A stretch of 64,000 nt of DNA from Paenibacillus doosanensis (GCF_025060755.1 NZ_JANYUY010000003.1:186001-250000); one strand, 5' to 3'; counted from the stretch's first letter, positions 15,388 through 25,322 are shown. Made by a program: numbers and translations. The notes: generated by a model from the letters alone, not told the origin.

Positions 15388-17184
15388 TCATTTGACCGCC
15401 GCCGGCATCCGCTTGATCGCGTCGACGTCGGGGGTGACGAACAGCGTCTTCTGATGATCGTAGATGACGAAGCCCGGCTTGGCGCCGTTAGGCTTGCGGA
15501 CATGCCTGATCTGCGTATAGTCGACCGGCACTTGGCTCGATTCCTTGGCTTGGCTGAAATAGGCGGCCAAACGGGCGGCTTCCAGCAGCGTCTGCTCGCC
15601 GAACTGCTGGCTGCGGATGACGACATGCGAGCCCGGAATGTCCTTCGTGTGCAGCCATGTATCGGCGGAATGGGCCAGACGATTGGTCAAGTATTCGTTT
15701 TGCGTATTGTTTTTTCCGACGTAGATCGGAATCCCTTCGCTCGAAGTGAAGCAGGAGAGAACCGGCTTCTGGTTTGCCTTTTTCTTCTTCGTCTTCTTGC
15801 TGCGGTCGCGGATATAGCCCTGCTCGACAAGCTCCTCGCGGATTTCTTCAATGTCGCTCAGCGAGGCCGTACCAAGCTGCTGAAGCAAATTGTCCAAATA
15901 ACGGATTTCTTCATGCGTATGCTCCATCTGCTCCCGCACCGCAATCAAGCTGTTTTTGCTCTTCGTATACTTTTTGAAGTAGCGTTGGGCGTTTTCCGAG
16001 GCGGTGAGCAGCGGATCGAGCGCGATGTTTATAGGGCGCTGCTCCTCGTCGTAATAGTTAATCACTTCGATCGTAGTATCTCCCTTTTGAATCTGATGCA
16101 AAGAGGCGGTGAGCAGCTCGCCCAAAATGCGGAATTTATCCGCATCTTGTCCTTCCTCCAGCGTTTCCTGCAGCTTCTCCAGCTTCTTCGCGTTTTTGCC
16201 GCGCTCGTTCTGCAAGAAGCGGAGCAGATCGGACACCCGCTGTTTAACGGTATCCCGCTCCGCCTTATCGCCGTAAAAAGCTTCCAGACATTCGCTCACG
16301 GTGGCATAGCTTGTCACCGCTCCTTCCAAATGGGTCAGCTCAATCACGGAGAAATAGGCTTTGCCCGATTCCTTGAGCTCGCAAATGTTCGGCTGCGCGT
16401 TTCCTTGCCGCAGCTGCTCCGTAACGGAACGAAACGGCTCCCATAAGATAGCCGCGTTATCTTCGGGCGTACGGGCCACGAGCAGCGGAGGCTGGCAGCG
16501 ATGGACCAATTCCTTGGCGACCAGCGGACTGATGCCGCTCAGCCGGTTTACGATCCGCTGCTCCCACGTTTCTTCGCGAACCGCCGCGCCCTCCTGCTTC
16601 GGCTCCTCATCGGCGCAGGGTGCCGGAGAAGCGAGCAGAGCGACGAAGCGCTCCTTATCGAGCTCGAAAGGCTGGGCCTTATGCTGCTCCGGAGGGGCGA
16701 CGTAACGGCTTCCCGGCATGACGATCCGGTAGCTGCTGATCGCCGGCGTGACGTGATGAATGCCGTCGATAATCGTTCCTGTGGCGGGATCGGTCAGAAT
16801 AATATTGCTGTGGCGGCCCATGATTTCGATCACAATGACTTTGCTGCTTAAATCCCCGAGCTCGTCGCGCTGCCGGATTTGCATGTGGATCACTCTCTCC
16901 AGCCCTGGCTGGGAGACGCTCTCGATGATGCCGCTCTCGCAATGCTTGCGCAGAAGCATGCAGAACATCGGAGCCTCCATCGGGTTCAGAAAGTTTTGCT
17001 CCGTATAATGGACCCGCGGATATGTCGGGTTCGCCGAAAGCAGAAGCTTCAAGTTGCTGCCTTGAGCCCGCAGCTGCAGCACGATATCGTGCTCCGAAGG
17101 CATATGCACTTTATTGATTCGGCCGCCGACGCAGCTCTGCAACTGCTGCACGAGGCTGCGGACGACCAGTCCGTCTAACGACAT
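15388..17184 (-). CDS. rqcH: RqcH (NFACT-family ribosome quality control factor)
   Basis: 598 residues, homologous to B. subtilis YloA/RqcH. RqcH binds stalled 50S subunits and recruits tRNA-Ala to add C-terminal alanine tails. The N-terminal NFACT-N domain starts MSLDGLVVRS. Conserved blocks include PMFCMLLRKH and EIMGRHSNIILTD. Coiled coils lie at about 320-430 and the NFACT-R domain near 450-560 has DTWLHTKDIPGSHVVIR. Residues 95-97 read LER where I recall LDR in B. subtilis. The ATG (complement of 17182-17184) aligns with the B. subtilis start; an upstream TTG at 17205 is less likely. Confidence 0.93.
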   Translation of the reverse strand: MSLDGLVVRSLVQQLQSCVGGRINKVHMPSEHDIVLQLRAQGSNLKLLLSANPTYPRVHYTEQNFLNPMEAPMFCMLLRKHCESGIIESVSQPGLERVIHMQIRQRDELGDLSSKVIVIEIMGRHSNIILTDPATGTIIDGIHHVTPAISSYRIVMPGSRYVAPPEQHKAQPFELDKERFVALLASPAPCADEEPKQEGAAVREETWEQRIVNRLSGISPLVAKELVHRCQPPLLVARTPEDNAAILWEPFRSVTEQLRQGNAQPNICELKESGKAYFSVIELTHLEGAVTSYATVSECLEAFYGDKAERDTVKQRVSDLLRFLQNERGKNAKKLEKLQETLEEGQDADKFRILGELLTASLHQIQKGDTTIEVINYYDEEQRPINIALDPLLTASENAQRYFKKYTKSKNSLIAVREQMEHTHEEIRYLDNLLQQLGTASLSDIEEIREELVEQGYIRDRSKKTKKKKANQKPVLSCFTSSEGIPIYVGKNNTQNEYLTNRLAHSADTWLHTKDIPGSHVVIRSQQFGEQTLLEAARLAAYFSQAKESSQVPVDYTQIRHVRKPNGAKPGFVIYDHQKTLFVTPDVDAIKRMPAAVK

Positions 17185-17369
17185 TTCAATGACAACTCCA
17201 TTCAAAAAATCAAGGATGATGAGCTAGCGGGAAAACCCCTCTACTATCATGCCATATTTTCGGCAAAAACTTAAGCGGCATTTCCTTTGGTGCTATTTTG
17301 CGGCTTGTCTGAATACATTTACTAAAAGAGGCTGTCCCCATGGCGGCGCTTTAACATGGCGGAATCAGA

Positions 17370-17394
17370 ACAACCTTTTGGTACAACCTTTTGG
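17370..17394 (+). repeat. Tandem 12-bp direct repeat before the P-ATPase gene
   Basis: ACAACCTTTTGG occurs at 17370-17381 and again at 17383-17394, separated by one T. The second copy runs into the Shine-Dalgarno GGGAGGGA. It could be a regulator site or replication slippage. The rest of the divergent interval 17185-17408 shows no convincing promoter to me. Confidence 0.6.
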
Positions 17395-17408
17395 GAGGGA
17401 ATAAGCAG

Positions 17409-20195
17409 ATGAGTCACAAGATGTGGTATCAAATGACGGCAGAGGACATTGTGCAGTCGCAAAGGACCGAACCGTCAACGGGACTCTCTTCAGAAGAGGC
17501 GGAGAAGCGTTTGGCGGAGCACGGGCGCAATGAATTATCCGAAGGAAAAAAAATATCGCCGCTAGCCCTTTTTCTAAACCAGTTCAAAGATTTTATGGTG
17601 CTGGTTCTGATGGGAGCGACGTTAATTTCCGGGCTTCTGGGCGAATACCTGGACGCAATTACGATCATTGCGATCATTATTATGAACGGGATTCTCGGCT
17701 TCATTCAGGAATTTCGGGCGGAGCGGTCGCTGCGCGCTTTGAAGGAGCTGTCCGCCCCTAATGCCAAAGTGCTTCGGCAGGGCGCCATCGAGCTCATTCC
17801 CGCACGGGAGCTCGTGCCGGGCGATGTGATTCTGATCGAGAGCGGAGATCGGATTCCGGCGGATCTGCGGTTTGTCGAGGCGAACGGCTTATATGTGGAA
17901 GAATCCGCTTTGACCGGGGAATCCGTACCTGTCGGCAAGCACACAGAGCCGCTTTCAGGCGACGAGGTGCCGCTCGGGGACCAACGCAATCTCGGCTTTA
18001 TGGGGACGATGGTGACCCGGGGAACGGCCAAAGGGGTCGTCGTGCGAACCGGGATGAACACGGAAATGGGCAAAATCGCCGATTTGATTCAAAGCACGGA
18101 ATCGACGGAAACGCCGCTTCAGCATCGGCTGGAACAGCTGGGTAAAATTCTGATTATCGTCGCGCTGGCTTTGACCGTCGTCGTGGTTATCGCCGGGATC
18201 GTTCACGGACAAGAGCCGTACGGCATGTTTTTGGCCGGCGTCAGCTTGGCGGTAGCCGCGATCCCCGAAGGGCTTCCGGCAATTGTCACCATCGCGCTCG
18301 CGCTTGGGGTGCAGCGGATGATTCAGCGCAAGGCGATCGTGCGCAAGCTGCCTTCGGTGGAGACGCTAGGCTGCGCCTCGGTCATCTGCTCCGACAAGAC
18401 AGGCACTTTGACGCAAAATAAAATGACGGTCACGCATTTATGGGTCGGCGGCAATGTGATGGAAGTGACGGGCGACGGTTACGATCCGCACGGAGAGATT
18501 TTGGACCGCGGGAGTCATGTCGATCTGCGCAAAAATCAAATGCTGCGGCGGCTGCTGCAGGTGTCCGTATTGTGCAATAACGCCGTGCTGGTGGAGGAGA
18601 GAACGGATTCCAAGCGCAAGAAGCTGCCTGACGAGCAGCCGGAGACGCAGTGGAGCATCAAAGGCGATCCCACGGAGGGAGCGCTTGTGGTACTGGGCGC
18701 CAAGGCGGGCATGACTCACCAATCGCTCGAAGGGCTGTACCGCAGGTTGAGCGAGTATCCTTTTGACTCGGAACGCAAGCGGATGTCGGTGCTGGTGGAG
18801 CATCAGGGCGGGCGCATGGTCTGCACCAAAGGGGCGCCCGACGTCCTTCTGCAGCAGTGCAGCTACGTGCTGTGGGACGACCGCGTCATTCCGTTTACGC
18901 CGACGCTGAAGCAGCGTGTGCTTGCGGCCAACGAAGGGATGGCGAAAAACGCGCTTCGCGTGCTGGGCCTCGCCTATCGCGACGTGAAGGCGGCCGAGCG
19001 TTGCGACGCCGAAGAGCAAGTGGAGAACAATCTGATCTTCGTCGGGCTGACGGGCATGATCGACCCGCCGCGCAAAGAAGTCCGCGAAGCGATCTCGAAA
19101 TGCCGCAAAGCCGGCATTAAGACCGTCATGATTACGGGCGATCATCAATCGACCGCGGAAGCCATCGCAAAGCAGCTCGGCATTATGCCGCCAAACGGCG
19201 GGATGGCGTTGAACGGCCAGCAGCTGAGCCAGATGAGCGAGGACGATCTGGACGGCAGCGTAGAGAATGCGTACGTATATGCCCGGGTATCGCCCGAGCA
19301 TAAGCTTAGAATCGTCAAGGCATTGCAGCGCAAGGGCCATGTCGTGGCGATGACCGGCGACGGCGTCAACGACGCTCCCGCTATTAAGGCGGCTGATATC
19401 GGCATTGCGATGGGCATCAGCGGAACCGACGTTTCCAAGGAAGCTTCGGCGCTTGTGCTCAGCGACGATAATTTTGCCACTATTGTAGCGGCGATAGAGG
19501 AAGGGCGCGGCATTTACGAGAACATCCGCAAATTTATCCGATATTTGCTCGCTTCAAACGTAGGCGAAATCATGACGATGTTTCTGGCCATGATGGCCGG
19601 TCTGCCTCTTCCGCTGGTGCCGATCCAGATTTTGTGGGTCAATCTGGTGACGGACGGCTTGCCGGCGATGGCGCTCGGAATCGATCAGGCCGAAAAGGAT
19701 TTGATGCAGCAGAAGCCGCGCGGAGCGCGCGAAAATATTTTTGCCCGCCGGCTCGGCTGGAAAATTATAAGCCGCGGCATTCTGATCGGGCTGTGTACGC
19801 TTGCGGCGTTCGTCATTATGCTGCATCAGGGAGGAGCCTCCGACGAGTCGGTGCTGACGAAGGCGCAAACCGTCGCGTTCGCCACGCTGGTTATGGCGCA
19901 GCTGATTCACGTATTCGACTGCCGCAGCTCCCGCTCGATCTTCCACCGCAATCCGCTGCAAAACATGTACTTGGTGCTGGCGGTCATCTCGTCTCTCGTG
20001 CTTATGCTTGCGGTATTGTATATCGAGCAGCTGCGTCCGATTTTCAAAACGGTTCCGCTCGATTGGAAGGACTGGATTATCGTGCTCGTCTTTGCCGGCA
20101 TTCCGACATTCTTCATGGGCTTCGGCAGCGTCATGAGCAAGCCGTCCAAACGAAAAACGATGCGTTACGGCAGCGCCAAGCCTGCCGCCAGATAA
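17409..20195 (+). CDS. yloB: Cation-transporting P-type ATPase, Ca2+ type (YloB-like)
   Basis: 928 residues with the type IIA layout. There is a cytoplasmic N-terminal domain, and actuator motif TGESVPV near 170. PEGLPA (the Ca2+-site transmembrane segment 4) is near 286. The phosphorylated Asp is in DKTGTLT at about 329. [10 protein letters not shown] is near 650, and a C-terminal bundle of six membrane helices follows. B. subtilis YloB is the spore-associated Ca2+ ATPase homologue and also sits beside yloA/rqcH. Start ATG 17409 has GGGAGGGA 8 bases upstream; an in-frame TTG at 17391 overlaps that site. It is divergent from rqcH. Confidence 0.93.
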   Translation: MSHKMWYQMTAEDIVQSQRTEPSTGLSSEEAEKRLAEHGRNELSEGKKISPLALFLNQFKDFMVLVLMGATLISGLLGEYLDAITIIAIIIMNGILGFIQEFRAERSLRALKELSAPNAKVLRQGAIELIPARELVPGDVILIESGDRIPADLRFVEANGLYVEESALTGESVPVGKHTEPLSGDEVPLGDQRNLGFMGTMVTRGTAKGVVVRTGMNTEMGKIADLIQSTESTETPLQHRLEQLGKILIIVALALTVVVVIAGIVHGQEPYGMFLAGVSLAVAAIPEGLPAIVTIALALGVQRMIQRKAIVRKLPSVETLGCASVICSDKTGTLTQNKMTVTHLWVGGNVMEVTGDGYDPHGEILDRGSHVDLRKNQMLRRLLQVSVLCNNAVLVEERTDSKRKKLPDEQPETQWSIKGDPTEGALVVLGAKAGMTHQSLEGLYRRLSEYPFDSERKRMSVLVEHQGGRMVCTKGAPDVLLQQCSYVLWDDRVIPFTPTLKQRVLAANEGMAKNALRVLGLAYRDVKAAERCDAEEQVENNLIFVGLTGMIDPPRKEVREAISKCRKAGIKTVMITGDHQSTAEAIAKQLGIMPPNGGMALNGQQLSQMSEDDLDGSVENAYVYARVSPEHKLRIVKALQRKGHVVAMTGDGVNDAPAIKAADIGIAMGISGTDVSKEASALVLSDDNFATIVAAIEEGRGIYENIRKFIRYLLASNVGEIMTMFLAMMAGLPLPLVPIQILWVNLVTDGLPAMALGIDQAEKDLMQQKPRGARENIFARRLGWKIISRGILIGLCTLAAFVIMLHQGGASDESVLTKAQTVAFATLVMAQLIHVFDCRSSRSIFHRNPLQNMYLVLAVISSLVLMLAVLYIEQLRPIFKTVPLDWKDWIIVLVFAGIPTFFMGFGSVMSKPSKRKTMRYGSAKPAAR

Positions 20196-20205
20196 ACGTT
20201 CGCAC

Positions 20206-20246
20206 ATCCGGTTTGCGGGAGAACTGCCCGCAGGCCGGATTCTTTT
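20206..20246 (+). terminator. Terminator after yloB
   Basis: ATCCGG pairs with CCGGAT and an inner GCGGG/CCCGC stem, followed by TCTTTT. Confidence 0.65.
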
Positions 20247-20371
20247 GCATTTCCGCCCGATTTACGATAAAATTACCCGGATAAACTATGCATTTGCCCG
20301 GTTTTGCGTTATGATATTGGCTAAACCAAAAGAATGCGGCAGCAGGTCGGAGATCAGGGGAGAGAAGCGTT

Positions 20372-21241
20372 ATGAACTTTACGAAAATGCATGGTTTGGG
20401 AAATGATTTTATCGTCGTCGCGGGGAAAAAAGAGCTGCCGGCCGGCGCAAGCGAGCTTGCGGTCCGGCTGTGCGACCGTTATTTCGGCATCGGAGCGGAC
20501 GGCTTGGTATATATATTGCCATCGGAGAAAGCCGATTACAAAATGCGCATTATTAATTCGGACGGCTCCGAGTCGGAGCAGTGCGGCAACGCGGTGCGCT
20601 GCGTCGCCAAATACATTTATGAGTACGGCATGGTGGAAGCATCCCGCAAGGAGCTTACCGTCGAAACGATCGGAGCCGGGGCGCAAAAGGTCCAGCTGAC
20701 GGTCGAGAGCGGCCGCGTGACGGCGGTTCGCGTCGATATGGGAGAACCGATTTTGCGCGGAACCGAAGTGCCGACGACCGTCGATTTGGATCAGGTGCTG
20801 AACCACCCGATCGAGGTGGACGGCAGACAGTTTCAGTTTACGGCGGTGTCGATGGGCAACCCGCACTGCGTCATCTATGTAGACGACGCGGCCCATTTCG
20901 ACCTCGGGACGTGGGGGCCGAAGCTGGAAGTGCATCCGCTGTTTCCGCGCAGAGTCAACGTGGAATTCGTCACGGTAAAATCGCCGCAAGCTATGGATAT
21001 GCGCGTCTGGGAACGCGGCGCCGGACCGACGCTTGCCTGCGGCACGGGAGCATGCGCAACGCTGGTAGCTTCGGTGCTGAACGGCAAATCGGAGCGGTCC
21101 GCGACCGTTTCGCTTAAAGGCGGCGATCTGTTCATCGAATGGAACGAAGCGGACAACCATGTGTATATGACAGGCCCTGCCGAGCAGGTGTTCGAAGGTC
21201 AGCTGTCGCTTCCGGGGCGGACGAGACGGATTCAGGATTAA
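20372..21241 (+). CDS. dapF: Diaminopimelate epimerase
   Basis: 289 residues. It interconverts LL- and meso-diaminopimelate for lysine and peptidoglycan synthesis. The two catalytic Cys are visible: ECGNAVRC-type QCGNAVRC near residue 75 and ACGTGACAT near 222. GNDF near residue 11 and GNPHCV near 162 are further family signatures. GGGGAGAG precedes the ATG. It is followed after 35 bases by the methyltransferase/reductase gene, probably in one transcript. Confidence 0.95.
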   Translation: MNFTKMHGLGNDFIVVAGKKELPAGASELAVRLCDRYFGIGADGLVYILPSEKADYKMRIINSDGSESEQCGNAVRCVAKYIYEYGMVEASRKELTVETIGAGAQKVQLTVESGRVTAVRVDMGEPILRGTEVPTTVDLDQVLNHPIEVDGRQFQFTAVSMGNPHCVIYVDDAAHFDLGTWGPKLEVHPLFPRRVNVEFVTVKSPQAMDMRVWERGAGPTLACGTGACATLVASVLNGKSERSATVSLKGGDLFIEWNEADNHVYMTGPAEQVFEGQLSLPGRTRRIQD

Positions 21242-21276
21242 AGGTATTTTTTCATGGGAAGGGCGAGGCGGAAGAA

Positions 21277-23175
21277 ATGAAACTGGACTTGAGAGAAGCG
21301 CTCCGTCAGCATATTTTGGTCGGCGACGGAGCTATGGGGACATATTTGTATCAGATGGGCTTTCCGGTAGGCATCTCGTATGAAGAGCTGAATCTGCTTC
21401 AGCCGGATGTGATTATGGACGTTCATCGCCGTTATTATGAGGCGGGGGCGCGTATTATAGAGACGAATACTTTTTCCGCCAACCGCGAGAAGCTGTCGAA
21501 GTACGGCTTGGAGCAGGATGTGGAGGCGATTAACGTTGCCGGCGTCGAGCTGGCCCGCAAGGCGGTAGGGCATGACGCCTACATCGTCGGAGCCATCGGC
21601 TCCATTCGCGCAGGCAAGCGAAAAAACGTGCGCACGGCCAAAGTTAAGGAAGACTTGCGGCAGCAAATCGAAGTGCTGCTGGGCACCGACGTAGACGGCT
21701 TAATGCTGGAGTCGTTCTATGATTTGGAGGAAATGCTGCTGGCCTTGAAGGTGATCCGCAAGTTGGGCGACATTCCGGTCATTTGCCAGTTTGCCACGGA
21801 AGGCACGGGCACGACTCACGACGGATTTTCCTTGCAGGAGGCGTTCGCGAAGCTGCAGCAAGCCGGGGCCGACGTCGTAGGCTTTAACTGCCGCAGCGGC
21901 CCGAACGGGCTTCTGCGTTCCCTGGAGAGAGTCGCGGGAATGGACGCTCCGCTGCCGTTTTCCGTTTTTCCCAATGCAGGAACGCCGGACTATGTGGACG
22001 GACGGTTCACTTATGCGGCGACGCCGCAATATTTTGCCGAGACCTCGCTCAAGTTCGCCGATCTCGGCGCGCGGATCATCGGAGGCTGCTGCGGCACGAC
22101 GCCTGAGCACGTAGCTGCGATTGCCGAGGCGCTGCAGGGCTATCAGCCGGATGCGACCCGGGTGGATCTGCTGCAATCGTCGGAAGCGAAAGCGGCCGTC
22201 GTGAGCGAAGCCGCGGCCGACCCGCAGCAAGGAGCGGCCGGGCAAGGGGCCGATTTCGCAGAACCGAGCATCATCGATCTGGTGAAGCAGCGGCATACGG
22301 TCATTGTGGAGCTCGATCCGCCGCGCGATCTGGATATTGAGAGGTTTATGCAAGGGGCGCGCGCGCTCAAGGATGCGCATGTGGACGCGCTGACGATGGC
22401 GGATAATTCGCTGGCCGTCACCAGAATGAGCAATTTGGCGCTCGGCTATCTGGTCAAGGAGCAGACGGGGCTTCGCCCGCTCATTCATATTGCCTGCCGC
22501 GACCGTAACATGATCGGGACGCAGTCGCATATGATGGGACTGCATGCTCTCGGCATCGACCATGTGCTGGCCGTAACCGGCGATCCGGCGCGTTTCGGAG
22601 ATTTGCCCGGGTCCAGCTCGGTTTATGACTTGACTTCTTTCGAAATCATCCGTATGATCAAGCAGTTGAATGAAGGAATTGCTTTCTCCGGAAAGACGCT
22701 GAAGAAGAAGGCCGATTTTATCGTAGGCGCGGCGTTTAACCCGAACGTCAAATATTTGGAGAAGGCCGTTCAGCGCTTAGAGCGCAAAATCGAAGCGGGA
22801 GCGGACTATATTATGACGCAGCCGGTGTATAACGCCGAGCTGATTGAAAAGATCCATGAAGCGACGAAGCACTTATCCATTCCTATTTTTATCGGTATTA
22901 TGCCGCTTGCGAGCGGAGGCAACGCGACGTATTTGCACAACGAAGTGCCCGGCATACAGCTGTCGGACGAAGTGCGCCGGCGGATGGGCGACCTGAAAGG
23001 CGAGGAAGGCCGGGCAGCCGGCGTGCAGATCGCCAAGGAGCTGCTCGATACGGCGATGAAATATTTCAACGGCATCTACTTGATGACGCCGTTCCTGTCC
23101 TACGATATGACGGTTCAACTGACCAATTACGTATGGGAGAAGGCGGGCAGATCTATTCCCACTTGTACCCATTGA
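21277..23175 (+). CDS. yitJ: Bifunctional homocysteine S-methyltransferase/MTHF reductase
   Basis: 632 residues, two enzymes fused. Residues 1-300 form a homocysteine methyltransferase barrel. Its zinc ligands are FNCRSGP (first Cys) and GGCCGTTPEH (two Cys). An Ala-rich linker follows. Residues about 335-620 form a methylenetetrahydrofolate reductase with DPPR at the entry and MTQPVYN late. B. subtilis YitJ has the same plan (612 residues). Start ATG 21277 follows GGCGGAAG; the frame is open back into dapF but has no site there. No S-box precedes it; the interval after dapF is only 35 bases. Confidence 0.9.
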   Translation: MKLDLREALRQHILVGDGAMGTYLYQMGFPVGISYEELNLLQPDVIMDVHRRYYEAGARIIETNTFSANREKLSKYGLEQDVEAINVAGVELARKAVGHDAYIVGAIGSIRAGKRKNVRTAKVKEDLRQQIEVLLGTDVDGLMLESFYDLEEMLLALKVIRKLGDIPVICQFATEGTGTTHDGFSLQEAFAKLQQAGADVVGFNCRSGPNGLLRSLERVAGMDAPLPFSVFPNAGTPDYVDGRFTYAATPQYFAETSLKFADLGARIIGGCCGTTPEHVAAIAEALQGYQPDATRVDLLQSSEAKAAVVSEAAADPQQGAAGQGADFAEPSIIDLVKQRHTVIVELDPPRDLDIERFMQGARALKDAHVDALTMADNSLAVTRMSNLALGYLVKEQTGLRPLIHIACRDRNMIGTQSHMMGLHALGIDHVLAVTGDPARFGDLPGSSSVYDLTSFEIIRMIKQLNEGIAFSGKTLKKKADFIVGAAFNPNVKYLEKAVQRLERKIEAGADYIMTQPVYNAELIEKIHEATKHLSIPIFIGIMPLASGGNATYLHNEVPGIQLSDEVRRRMGDLKGEEGRAAGVQIAKELLDTAMKYFNGIYLMTPFLSYDMTVQLTNYVWEKAGRSIPTCTH

Positions 23176-23199
23176 CAAAATGAATTAATATAGAATAAT
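23172..23199 (+). promoter_or_regulatory. Possible promoter of the yicC-remA-gmk-rpoZ unit
   Basis: TTGACA at 23172-23177 overlaps the upstream stop codon; AATAAT at 23194-23199 lies 16 bases away. If used, the leader before the YicC ATG at 23213 would be very short. Confidence 0.4.
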
Positions 23200-23212
23200 G
23201 GATGTGAATGCC

Positions 23213-24094
23213 ATGGTTCGCAGTATGACCGGATTCGGACAAGCGAGCCGTTCTTTTGAAGGGTATGCCGTACAGATCGATATCAAGTCGGTCAATCACC
23301 GTTACTGCGAAGTTCAAGTGCGCATGCCCCGGGAATGGCTGAAATATGAAGATCTGCTGAAGCGCATGGTGCAGCAGGAGATCAAACGAGGCCGAGTTGA
23401 CGTTTTTGTTACCGTAGAGCGTCAAGCCGATGCTGTAGGAACGATGGAGCTGAATTGGCCTTTGGCGGAATCATACCGGCTTGCCGCCGAGCAGCTTAGG
23501 GAGAGGCTCGGAGCCGAAGGCGCTATGACTGTGCAAGATTATTTGCAAATTCCCGAGCTGATTACGTTTCGTAAGGCCGCGCAGGCTGAAGAAGAAGTGA
23601 TCGAACGGGAGTGGACGGCCTGCATCACGGATGCCGTTTCGCAGCTCCTGCTGATGCGCGAATCGGAAGGCAGCCATTTGGGCGAAGACACGAGACAGCG
23701 TGTGAAGACGCTGGAAGCGCTGCTGGAGCAGGCGAAGCGCCTGTCGCCTCAGGCGGTGCAGGACTATGCGGAGAAGCTTCGCTCGCGGATTCAAGAGCTG
23801 CTGCAGCAGCCTGTTATGGATGAAGTGCGGTTAGCCACGGAAGTGGCGGTATTTGCGGATCGTGCCAACGTGGAAGAGGAAATTACAAGACTGCAAAGCC
23901 ATTTTCAGCAGTGCAGGCAGCTGCTGAGCTCGCCGGAGCCAGTCGGCAGAAAGCTCGACTTCCTGGTTCAGGAGATGAACCGCGAGGTGAATACGATAGG
24001 CTCCAAGGCTAACCATGCCGGCCTCACCGCCCTGGTGGTAGAGATGAAGGCCGAGCTGGAGAAAATGAGAGAGCAGATTCAAAATATCGAGTAA
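23213..24094 (+). CDS. yicC: YicC/YloC-family endoribonuclease
   Basis: 293 residues with the family opening VRSMTGFGQA, SVNHRY near 30, and the C-terminal EMNREVNTIGSKAN block that carries the catalytic residues. YicC proteins are hexameric endoribonucleases, and yicC is classically next to gmk. Two ATGs are possible (23198 and 23213); the second matches the usual family N terminus, but its ribosome site is weak (GGATGTG). It is separated from remA by a 130-base interval filled with hairpin repeats. Confidence 0.92.
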   Translation: MVRSMTGFGQASRSFEGYAVQIDIKSVNHRYCEVQVRMPREWLKYEDLLKRMVQQEIKRGRVDVFVTVERQADAVGTMELNWPLAESYRLAAEQLRERLGAEGAMTVQDYLQIPELITFRKAAQAEEEVIEREWTACITDAVSQLLLMRESEGSHLGEDTRQRVKTLEALLEQAKRLSPQAVQDYAEKLRSRIQELLQQPVMDEVRLATEVAVFADRANVEEEITRLQSHFQQCRQLLSSPEPVGRKLDFLVQEMNREVNTIGSKANHAGLTALVVEMKAELEKMREQIQNIE

Positions 24095-24216
24095 TGCTTA
24101 CGATGTAAGTTTTCCCTTTCGGGAAAACTCAGCTTATGCTTACGAAGTAAGCTTTCCCGTAGGGAAAGCCGAGCACATGCTTACGATGTAAGTTTTCCCT
24201 TTCAGGAAAACTCTTA
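24094..24216 (+). repeat. Three tandem covarying hairpin repeats upstream of remA
   Basis: Three units of about 41 bases (24094-24135, 24136-24176, 24177-24216). Each begins ATGCTTACGA[TA]GTAAG and then forms a hairpin. The hairpin arms are GTTTTCCC/GGGAAAAC in unit 1, GCTTTCCC/GGGAAAGC in unit 2 and GTTTTCC/GGAAAAC in unit 3. The T-to-C and A-to-G changes in unit 2 are compensatory, which favours a folded RNA. The small CTTAC/GTAAG arms at each unit start also pair. The last unit runs straight into CTCTTAGGAGG, which contains the remA Shine-Dalgarno. A related unit occurs at 50482-50548. Confidence 0.85.
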
Positions 24217-24228
24217 GGAGGAAACAAG

Positions 24229-24489
24229 ATGGCAATCAAATTAATCAATATAGGATTCGGTAACATTGTATCCGCGAACCGAATCATTTCCATCGTGAGT
24301 CCGGAGTCCGCGCCGATCAAAAGAATCATTCAAGAAGCGCGCGACCGTCACATGCTGATCGATGCGACCTACGGCCGCCGTACGCGCGCAGTGATTATTA
24401 CGGATAGCGATCATGTCATCTTGTCTGCGGTGCAGCCCGAAACGGTGGCCCATCGACTTTCCAATAAGGACGATGATCATGACGAGTAA
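24229..24489 (+). CDS. remA: Extracellular matrix regulator RemA
   Basis: 86 residues of the RemA/YlzA family (DUF370), starting [12 protein letters not shown] with the RRTRAVIIT strand near 50. In B. subtilis RemA is an oligomeric DNA-binding activator of biofilm matrix and osmoprotection genes. AGGAGG at 24216-24221 lies 7 bases before the ATG, immediately after the hairpin repeats. The end overlaps the gmk start region by 11 bp. Confidence 0.95.
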   Translation: MAIKLINIGFGNIVSANRIISIVSPESAPIKRIIQEARDRHMLIDATYGRRTRAVIITDSDHVILSAVQPETVAHRLSNKDDDHDE

Positions 24490-25099
24490 GGAAAAAGGGA
24501 TTTTAGTCGTACTATCGGGACCTTCAGGCGTAGGGAAGGGTACCGTATGCAAGGCGCTTCGTCAATGCGCTCCCGAATTGATCTATTCCGTGTCCGCGAC
24601 GACCCGCGAACCGCGGCAGGGCGAAGTGGACGGAGTGAATTATTTTTTCAAATCGAGGGAACAATTCCAGAAGCTGATTCAGGAAGACCAAATGCTGGAA
24701 TGGGCCGAGTATGTCGGCAACTTCTACGGAACGCCCAGAAAATTCGTGGAAGATACGCTCAATTCGGGTAAAGACATCATTTTGGAAATCGAAGTGCAGG
24801 GCGCTTTGAAAGTAAAACAAAAATTTCCTCAAGGTGTGTTTATATTTCTGCTTCCCCCTTCGATGGATGAGCTGGAAAGCCGCATCGTCGGAAGAGGGAC
24901 CGAGTCCGAAGAGTCGATCCGCAGCCGCATGTCCGTTGCGATGGGTGAAATCCGGCTGCTGGAGCATTATGACTATGCCATTGTGAACGATCGCGTCGAG
25001 CTGGCCTGTTCGCGGATTCAATCGATCATTGTGGCGGAGCATTGCCGAAAAGAACGAGTGGTTAGCAAAATAAAACAGTGGATGGCTGAGGTGAATTAA
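24479..25099 (+). CDS. gmk: Guanylate kinase
   Basis: 206 residues. The P-loop [11 protein letters not shown] is near residue 13, the GMP-binding [15 protein letters not shown] near 40, and EIEVQGA near 100. It converts GMP to GDP with ATP. The start ATG 24479 is 8 bases after AAGGA; another ATG at 24473 is too close to that site. The beginning lies inside the end of remA, implying coupling. Confidence 0.96.
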   Translation: MTSKEKGILVVLSGPSGVGKGTVCKALRQCAPELIYSVSATTREPRQGEVDGVNYFFKSREQFQKLIQEDQMLEWAEYVGNFYGTPRKFVEDTLNSGKDIILEIEVQGALKVKQKFPQGVFIFLLPPSMDELESRIVGRGTESEESIRSRMSVAMGEIRLLEHYDYAIVNDRVELACSRIQSIIVAEHCRKERVVSKIKQWMAEVN

Positions 25100-25101
25100 A
25101 C

Positions 25102-25317
25102 ATGTTATATCCTTCAATCGATAAACTTTTGGATAAAGTAGACAGTAAATATTCGCTTGTGGTGGCTGCGGCTAAGCGGGCAAGAATGCTGCGCGACGGC
25201 GCTAAAACCGAGGTGCGCAATAAAAGATCGCATAAATTCGTAGGTCTTGCTTTGGAAGAGATTTATGAGGACCACATCTCTTATGAGAAGCTGCAAAATA
25301 AAGAATTGATCAAGTAA
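25102..25317 (+). CDS. rpoZ: RNA polymerase omega subunit
   Basis: 71 residues, with [20 protein letters not shown] at the start and the conserved AAAKRARML helix. It stabilises the RNA polymerase beta' subunit. It starts 2 bases after the gmk stop and is followed by a terminator, closing the yicC-remA-gmk-rpoZ unit. Confidence 0.96.
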   Translation: MLYPSIDKLLDKVDSKYSLVVAAAKRARMLRDGAKTEVRNKRSHKFVGLALEEIYEDHISYEKLQNKELIK

Positions 25318-25322
25318 CCTTC

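Noticed and set aside
15229-16446. 405-codon plus-strand frame
   Set aside because: Antisense shadow of rqcH; the GC-rich third positions of rqcH leave long open frames opposite.
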